Source: Hyphomicrobiales bacterium (GTDB lineage Bacteria > Pseudomonadota > Alphaproteobacteria > Rhizobiales > Beijerinckiaceae). Taken from it: a stretch of DNA of 48,708 bases. A program made the position numbers and the translations under genes. The notes below the pieces were generated by a model. That model saw only the letters and a program-made list of their open reading frames with translations, did no database searches and was not told the origin of the DNA. Shown piece by piece: positions 42,853 to 48,708 of the stretch. The stretch spans positions 1-48,708 of the forward strand of contig JAQGKM010000133.1 of NCBI GenBank assembly GCA_028290125.1, in the 5' to 3' direction. Within the stretch, counting starts at the first letter, position 1. Every line of letters starts with the position of its first letter.

Positions 42853-43632
42853 ATGTCTTACGAAACGGTCCTCACCGAAACCCACGGTCCTGTCCGCCTG
42901 ATCAAGCTGAACCGGCCCGAGGCGCTGAACGCCCTGAGCGTGCAGCTGATCAAGGATCTGAATGCGGCGCTCGACGAGGCCGAGACAGACAAGGCGATCC
43001 GCTGCCTGGTGCTCACCGGCTCGGAAAAGGCCTTCGCGGCCGGCGCCGACGTCAAGGAGATGCAGGGCCAATCCTATCTCGACGCCTACTTCGGCGATTT
43101 CGTCGCCAGCTGGGAGCGGATCACGCGGCTCCGCAAGCCGGTCTTGGCGGCGGTGTCGGGCTTCGCGCTCGGTGGCGGCTGCGAACTCGCCATGATGTGC
43201 GACTTCATCCTGGCGGCCGACACGGCAAAGTTCGGGCAGCCGGAAATCAAGCTCGGCATCCTGCCAGGCGCCGGCGGGACCCAGCGCCTGACGCGGCTGG
43301 TCGGAAAATCCAAAGCCATGGAAATGTGCCTGACCGGCCGGATGATGGACGCCGCCGAAGCGGAGCGCGCCGGCCTCGTGTCGCGCATTGTGCCGGCTGC
43401 AGACCTGGTCGCCGAGGCGATCCGCGTCGGACAGGCCATCGCCGGCATGTCCGCCTCCGCCGTCATGATGACCAAGGAATCGGTGGAACGCGCCTATGAG
43501 ACCAGCCTGAGTGAGGGCATCCGCTTCGAGCGCAGACTGTTTTACGCCACCTTCGCCACACCCGATCAGAAGGAAGGCATGCAGGCCTTCGTCGAGAAAC
43601 GCGCGCCAGACTTCCGCCGCGGCGAAGACTGA
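42853..43632 (+). CDS. Enoyl-CoA hydratase
   Basis: The 259-residue crotonase-family enzyme hydrates trans-2-enoyl-CoA in beta-oxidation. Visible: AFAAGADVKEMQ (oxyanion-hole region), the ALGGGCELAMMCDFILAAD signature and GQPEIKLGILPGAGGTQRL, which hold both catalytic glutamates. Length is normal. It lies between cysK and rpsT, as in other Hyphomicrobiales, where it is usually annotated fadB1 or echA; no beta-oxidation partners are adjacent, so the physiological substrate is open. Confidence 0.92.
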   Translation: MSYETVLTETHGPVRLIKLNRPEALNALSVQLIKDLNAALDEAETDKAIRCLVLTGSEKAFAAGADVKEMQGQSYLDAYFGDFVASWERITRLRKPVLAAVSGFALGGGCELAMMCDFILAADTAKFGQPEIKLGILPGAGGTQRLTRLVGKSKAMEMCLTGRMMDAAEAERAGLVSRIVPAADLVAEAIRVGQAIAGMSASAVMMTKESVERAYETSLSEGIRFERRLFYATFATPDQKEGMQAFVEKRAPDFRRGED

Positions 43633-43654
43633 GCGAGAATCTGAGCGCTACGCA

Positions 43655-43683
43655 TTGACGCGAGCGACGCTTCACGTTTATAA
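43655..43683 (+). promoter_or_regulatory. Sigma-70-type promoter of rpsT
   Basis: TTGACG (43655-43660) and TTATAA (43678-43683) are separated by 17 bases, a strong match to the vegetative consensus. Transcription would begin near 43690, leaving a leader of about 74 bases before the rpsT ATG. Confidence 0.65.
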
Positions 43684-43763
43684 GCCGCAATCCGCCGTGC
43701 CCTCTGGGCGCGGGACCGAATTTACGGCCCTTCAACTCTGTGGCCGATCCTCGAGGAACACCA

Positions 43764-44030
43764 ATGGCGAATACCTCCTCGGCCAAGAAGGCCGTCCGCA
43801 AGATCGAGCGCCGCACGGCTGTGAACCGCGCGCGTCGCAGCCAGATGCGTACCTACGTCCGCAAGGTTGAAGAAGCGCTGGCCTCGGGCAACGCCGACGC
43901 CGCCAAGTCGGCTCTCGCCGACGCCGAGCCGCTCATGATGCGCGCTGCTCAGAAGGGCATCGTTCACAAGAACAACGCCTCGCGGAAGATCTCGCGCCTC
44001 ACGGTCCGCGTGAAGGCTCTCGCCCAGTAA
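43764..44030 (+). CDS. rpsT: 30S ribosomal protein S20
   Basis: The 88-residue basic protein begins MANTSSAKKAVRKIERRTAVN and is recognisably S20, which binds 16S rRNA early in assembly. The GIVHKNNASRKISRL segment near the C-terminus is diagnostic. ATG 43764 has GAGGAA a few bases upstream; the frame is open 8 codons further, which I reject. It has its own promoter and terminator and precedes dnaA, a typical alphaproteobacterial order. Confidence 0.97.
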   Translation: MANTSSAKKAVRKIERRTAVNRARRSQMRTYVRKVEEALASGNADAAKSALADAEPLMMRAAQKGIVHKNNASRKISRLTVRVKALAQ

Positions 44031-44061
44031 GCTGTGAGCGAAAAATAGCCTGCACGTCTCT

Positions 44062-44089
44062 AAAAAGCCCGGCATTGCCGGGCTTTTTT
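44062..44089 (+). terminator. Intrinsic terminator after rpsT
   Basis: AAAAAGCCCGGC and GCCGGGCTTTTT form a 12-bp stem around ATT, followed by a further T. It starts 31 bases after the rpsT stop and should separate rpsT from dnaA transcription. Confidence 0.9.
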
Positions 44090-44652
44090 GCATTTCAGGG
44101 CGTCGATTGCGACGAAGTCACAGCTTTCAGTATTTCTTTGCGCCGGGAATCCCAGCACAGCCGAAAGCGTTACGATTCAAGGGCTTGTAGGCAAAGCGTC
44201 AGTGGACGGCGATATTTCGACCCTTGACATTTCGTTAACGCGGGACTCGCCAAGCTTGACCACTTGCCGCAAGCTTGCCCTCATTCTCCATTAAGAATGT
44301 TTGTACTGTCCCGAAATCAGCATCTTACAGGGGTCAATCCAGATTCCGCGGAAGCTTTTGCGGGGCCGCAGAAATCGCAAAATGACGGGTCCGTGACAGA
44401 GCGTGTTGCGGAGGTTCGGAGCGGTGTGTAAGACTTTCTTCAGACAGGACGCACCTGCCGCGACGTAAGAAAAGCCATCGAAAATAAGAGGTTACGCCAA
44501 AAGTCTCGTATCACGCGAGCGGTGAAACCTTGAGGTGGGCCGTTGCGCGCAACGAACTGTCGAGGCTTGCTAGCGGCGGGCCTGGTAAGCGGCAGCTTAT
44601 ATCGATTTTGAGATTTTGGGACTGCGGCTGCGAGGCCGCAGAAGGGGGCATC
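44090..44652 (+). promoter_or_regulatory. Upstream region of dnaA without a supportable gene
   Basis: This stretch lies between the rpsT terminator and the small ORF before dnaA. I see no gene in it. It contains TTGACA at 44224-44229, a possible -35 without a good -10, a GTTAAC palindrome just after, and GANTC sites at 44174-44178, 44244-44248 and 44342-44346. In Caulobacter the dnaA promoter responds to methylation of such a site, so the dnaA promoter probably lies in this region. No 8-of-9 DnaA box was seen. Confidence 0.5.
44622..44641 (+). repeat. GC-rich hairpin before the small ORF in the dnaA leader
   Basis: CTGCGGC (44622-44628) and GCCGCAG (44635-44641) flank a 6-base loop. It ends just before an AGGGGG ribosome-binding-like sequence and the ATG at 44653. 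It could affect access of ribosomes; no T-run follows, so it is not a terminator. Confidence 0.4.
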
Positions 44653-44808
44653 ATGACTTTTTGGCAGACATCGGAATATTCGAGCAACCTGGATCCGCTG
44701 GGGGCGGGTTTCGTTATCGATCACGAGTTCTGCGAGTTTTCGGTCCGTGTGCGCGTTCCGTGTGGCGTGGGCGTTTATGTCGCCCTGGAGTCCAATTCGC
44801 GCGCCTGA
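44653..44808 (+). CDS. Possible 51-residue small protein upstream of dnaA
   Basis: The ORF starts MTFWQTSEYSSNLDPLG and ends ESNSRA. In favour: AGGGGG about 5 bases before the ATG, and about two thirds of third codon positions G or C. Against: the length is short, I recognise no family, and the region is noncoding in homologues I know of. It has two cysteines and no membrane helix. It could be a leader peptide acting on dnaA, a small protein, or chance. Confidence 0.35.
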   Translation: MTFWQTSEYSSNLDPLGAGFVIDHEFCEFSVRVRVPCGVGVYVALESNSRA

Positions 44809-44831
44809 GTACGCGTGGACGCCTTGAGACG

Positions 44832-44845
44832 CCGCCTTACGGCGG
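44832..44845 (+). repeat. Small hairpin between the 51-residue ORF and dnaA
   Basis: CCGCC and GGCGG flank TTAC, 75 bases before the dnaA ATG. The stem is short and no T-run follows. It adds to the structured character of the dnaA leader. Confidence 0.3.
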
Positions 44846-44919
44846 AATGCTCGGCTTCCTGCGCTCAGGCTCTCCGTTCGAGGGCCACCTCGACGTTCAT
44901 GTGATCGAGAAGATTGAAA

Positions 44920-46461
44920 ATGCTCAAGCCACGCCTGGACTCGGTTCAGGCCGACTGCACCAAAATTGTCCGTTTCTCACCGGAGAGCTCTGAAAGACCC
45001 ACAAGCTCCAATCATTCCGAAGCCTGGCAGCGCGTCTGCCGTCGTCTGCGCGCCGAAGTCGGCGAAGATGTCTTCAATTCCTGGTTCGGGCGCCTCGAGC
45101 TCGACGAAATCCAAGATGATGTCGCGCGTCTCTCGGTGCCGACGAAGTTTCTGAAGAGCTGGATCCAGTCGCATTATACGGACCGGATCGTCACGGCCCT
45201 CGCCTCCGAGGTGCACGGTGTAGGCTCGCTCGCCATTGTGGTCCGCACATCGGGACGCGTGGTCGCTGCGCGGCCTGTGGAGCTTCCGGTTCTCGCCCGT
45301 TTTGAAGACGGCGCGCAACGTGTCGCGTCCAACCTTTTTGCCCCGCCCAGCGCCACGGCGCAAAGGCGTGAGCCGGAAACGATCGGCCGCGAGACAAAGC
45401 ACCTGGAAAGCGAAGCGCTGGGCGGTTCGCCGCTCGATCGCCGCCTGACGTTCGCAAGCTTCCTGGTCGGCAAGTCGAACCAGCTCGCCCACGCGGCTGC
45501 ACAACGGGTCGCGCAGGCGCCGGCATCCGAAGCGCCGCTTTATAACCCGCTTTATATCCATGCTTCTGTCGGGCTTGGGAAAACGCACCTGATCCAGGCC
45601 GTCGCCCATACGGCGACGGACGTCGGCCGCCGTGTCATCTATCTCACGGCCGAGAAGTTCATGTACGGCTTCGTGTCCGCCCTGAAGGCGCAGACGGCGA
45701 TTGCTTTCAAGGAGAAGCTCCGCGCAATCGACGTCCTCGTCATCGATGATGTGCAGTTCCTGCAAGGCAAGTCGATCCAGCAGGAGTTTTGCCACACGCT
45801 GAACGCGCTGATCGATGCTGGACGCCAGGTCGTCATCGCGGCCGACCGTCCTCCGTCGGAACTCGAGAGCCTCGACGAGCGCGTGCGCTCGCGCCTTGCT
45901 GGCGGTCTTTGCGTCGAGATGGGTTCGCTGGATGAAGCCCTGCGCGTGAAGATCCTCGAGACCCGCATCGCAGTCGCCCGTGCGTCTCAGCCGACCTTTG
46001 AGGTTCCGGCTGCCGTCGTGTCCTTTGTCGCGCGGTCGATCCAGACCAACGGCCGCGATCTCGACGGCGCCGTGAACCGCCTTCTTGCGCATGTCACGCT
46101 GACGGGCACAGCCCTGACGGTCGAAACCGCCGAGATTGCGATCCGGGATCTTGTCCGCACCCGTGAGCCGAAGCGCGTCAAGATCGAGGACATCCAGAAG
46201 CTGGTGGCGACGCATTTCAATGTGAGCCGCGCCGACATCCTGTCGTCGCGCAGAACCGCGACCGTGGTCCGCCCGAGGCAGATCGCCATGTATCTTGCCA
46301 AGGTCCTCACGCTGCGGTCGCTGCCGGAAATCGGCCGCCGCTTCGGCGGGCGCGATCACACCACGGTCCTGCATGCCGTGCGCAAGATCGAAGGGCTGGC
46401 GAACCAGGACAACCAGCTCTCGGAAGAGCTCGAACTCCTGAAGCGCATGCTGACCGACTGA
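44920..46461 (+). CDS. dnaA: Chromosomal replication initiator protein DnaA
   Basis: The 513-residue AAA+ protein binds DnaA boxes and melts the origin. Domain I is recognisable (AWQRVCRRLRAEVGEDVFNSW), domain II is a variable linker, domain III has Walker A GLGKT at residues 218-222 and Walker B in VLVIDDVQFL, and domain IV ends with the box-binding signature GRDHTTVLHAVRKIE around R478-V483. ATG 44920 has GAGAAG upstream; TTG 44914 is an alternative two codons earlier. The N-terminal 35 residues before domain I are poorly conserved, so a later start is possible. The gene lies about 43 kb from the presumed oriC. Confidence 0.95.
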   Translation: MLKPRLDSVQADCTKIVRFSPESSERPTSSNHSEAWQRVCRRLRAEVGEDVFNSWFGRLELDEIQDDVARLSVPTKFLKSWIQSHYTDRIVTALASEVHGVGSLAIVVRTSGRVVAARPVELPVLARFEDGAQRVASNLFAPPSATAQRREPETIGRETKHLESEALGGSPLDRRLTFASFLVGKSNQLAHAAAQRVAQAPASEAPLYNPLYIHASVGLGKTHLIQAVAHTATDVGRRVIYLTAEKFMYGFVSALKAQTAIAFKEKLRAIDVLVIDDVQFLQGKSIQQEFCHTLNALIDAGRQVVIAADRPPSELESLDERVRSRLAGGLCVEMGSLDEALRVKILETRIAVARASQPTFEVPAAVVSFVARSIQTNGRDLDGAVNRLLAHVTLTGTALTVETAEIAIRDLVRTREPKRVKIEDIQKLVATHFNVSRADILSSRRTATVVRPRQIAMYLAKVLTLRSLPEIGRRFGGRDHTTVLHAVRKIEGLANQDNQLSEELELLKRMLTD

Positions 46462-46495
46462 GGTCAGCAAGCGCGCGTGTCACTGCGCAGGATTG

Positions 46496-46531
46496 AAAAA
46501 GGGCCGCTGCGTCTCCGCAGCGGCCCTTTTT
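46496..46531. terminator. Bidirectional terminator between dnaA and typA
   Basis: A perfect 16-bp stem, AAAAAGGGCCGCTGCG (46496-46511) and its complement (46516-46531), surrounds a TCTC loop. A-run on one side and T-run on the other let it end transcription from both convergent genes. Confidence 0.92.
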
Positions 46532-46559
46532 GTTGGTTTGTACCGAGGTCCGTCGCCGA

Positions 46560-48383
<1,824 letters not shown>

Positions 48384-48574
48384 GGGTCTGCCGGGGGTTC
48401 GGATCTGCGCCCCGGTCCATCCGGTGCGGTCGTGTCGAGTTCATCGGGCCCGGTCTTGAACTGGGACTCGCCAACTCGCGATCTCTGGAAAATGCGGCCT
48501 TAGGGCCGAACTTGGTGCGGTGCATACACGACATCCCCTCCTTTGGGAACCCGTGCGGGAAGAGGTCGCAGGCA
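48384..48574 (-). promoter_or_regulatory. Upstream region of typA
   Basis: About 190 bases lie between the argG terminator and the typA start. I see no gene in it. It must hold the typA promoter, but no clear -35/-10 pair stands out. Confidence 0.35.
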
Positions 48575-48601
48575 CAAAAAAGGCCCCGCTTTTGTGCGGG
48601 G
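48575..48601 (-). terminator. Intrinsic terminator after the leftward argG
   Basis: Read leftward, CCCCGC (48601-48596) pairs with GCGGGG (48589-48584) around a 6-base loop, followed by CC and six T. It lies 26 bases after the argG stop. Confidence 0.85.
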
Positions 48602-48626
48602 ACTTCGGATATGAAAGGACGGATGC

Positions 48627-48708
48627 TCAGCCGCGCTGCTTGAGCTTGCCGAGTGTGCGGAGGCGCAGGGCATTGAGCTTGATGATGCCCGCCGCGTCCA
48701 GTTGATCG
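48627..48708 (-). CDS. argG: Argininosuccinate synthase, C-terminal end only (partial)
   Basis: Only the last 26 codons and the stop are in the window. They encode DQLDAAGIIKLNALRLR followed by a basic tail, which matches the conserved C-terminus of ArgG (typically DA-GFI-LNALRLR). ArgG joins citrulline and aspartate in arginine synthesis. The gene continues beyond base 48708, so the call rests on this short signature and on an intrinsic terminator 26 bases after the stop. Confidence 0.72.
   Translation of the reverse strand, partial: DQLDAAGIIKLNALRLRTLGKLKQRG

Noticed and set aside
44440..44724. Minus-strand 94-residue ORF opposite the dnaA leader
   Set aside because: No ribosome-binding site, no recognisable family, and it overlaps the better-supported plus-strand signals.
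44977..46470. Minus-strand 497-residue ORF across dnaA
   Set aside because: It is a shadow of dnaA, which has intact AAA+ and DNA-binding signatures.

Overview
The window is a compact, GC-rich (about 60 percent or more by eye) piece of an alphaproteobacterial chromosome, most likely from the Hyphomicrobiales (Rhizobiales). The evidence is gene order and content: rho-hemJ-hemE on one strand and ppsR-maf-coaE-dnaQ on the other around the presumed chromosomal origin, then timA-mltA-smr, the his cluster beside hslVU, miaB-phoH-ybeY-corC-lnt-phrR-metK-trmB, regB-regA, mutM/ubiE-ubiB-coaBC-dut and echA-rpsT-dnaA. An intracellular polyhydroxybutyrate depolymerase and the redox sensor pair RegB/RegA point to a free-living, metabolically flexible cell. 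The species cannot be named from this sequence.

Layout. 1-1691: start of rho, then hemJ and hemE, all leftward. 1692-2086: candidate replication origin (oriC), with DnaA-box-like sites, one perfect CtrA-type site (TTAA-N7-TTAA), GANTC methylation sites and an AT-rich block. 2087-9879: rightward ppsR, maf, coaE, dnaQ, timA, mltA, smr, an XRE regulator and a PfkB sugar kinase, interrupted by leftward fxsA-secB. 9883-14435: leftward his cluster hisB-DUF2628-hisH-hisA-hisF-hisE followed by coaA. 14571-27902: rightward hslV-hslU (behind a good sigma-32-like promoter), trpS, nfu, tsaB, rimI, miaB, phoH, ybeY, corC, lnt (broken by a frameshift), phrR, metK and trmB. 27875-30035: leftward YgjP-type metalloprotein and phaZ. 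30210-32173: regB-regA. 32170-36060: mmcB, an aminotransferase and two solute-binding proteins with no transporter beside them. 36150-42755: mutM, ubiE, ubiB, coaBC, dut, an Rrf2 regulator and cysK. 42853-46461: echA, rpsT, a long structured leader and dnaA. 46560-48708: leftward typA and the 3-prime end of a probable argG.

How it works together. The region is almost wholly housekeeping: replication initiation (oriC, dnaA, dnaQ), nucleotide hygiene (maf, dut, mutM, mmcB), cofactors (heme, CoA through coaE, coaA and coaBC, ubiquinone, SAM), tRNA and ribosome modification (tsaB, miaB, trmB, rimI, ybeY), protein quality control and export (hslVU, secB, typA), and envelope upkeep (mltA, lnt, timA, fxsA). 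Many neighbours overlap by ATGA, GTGA or TTGA, which indicates translational coupling.

I found no mobile element, CRISPR array, rRNA, tRNA, prophage or defence system, and no clear sign of an undescribed multi-gene system. The points most worth following are the origin architecture, the frameshift in lnt, the structured dnaA leader with a possible 51-residue ORF, and several perfect inverted repeats (before metK, inside trmB, before cysK).
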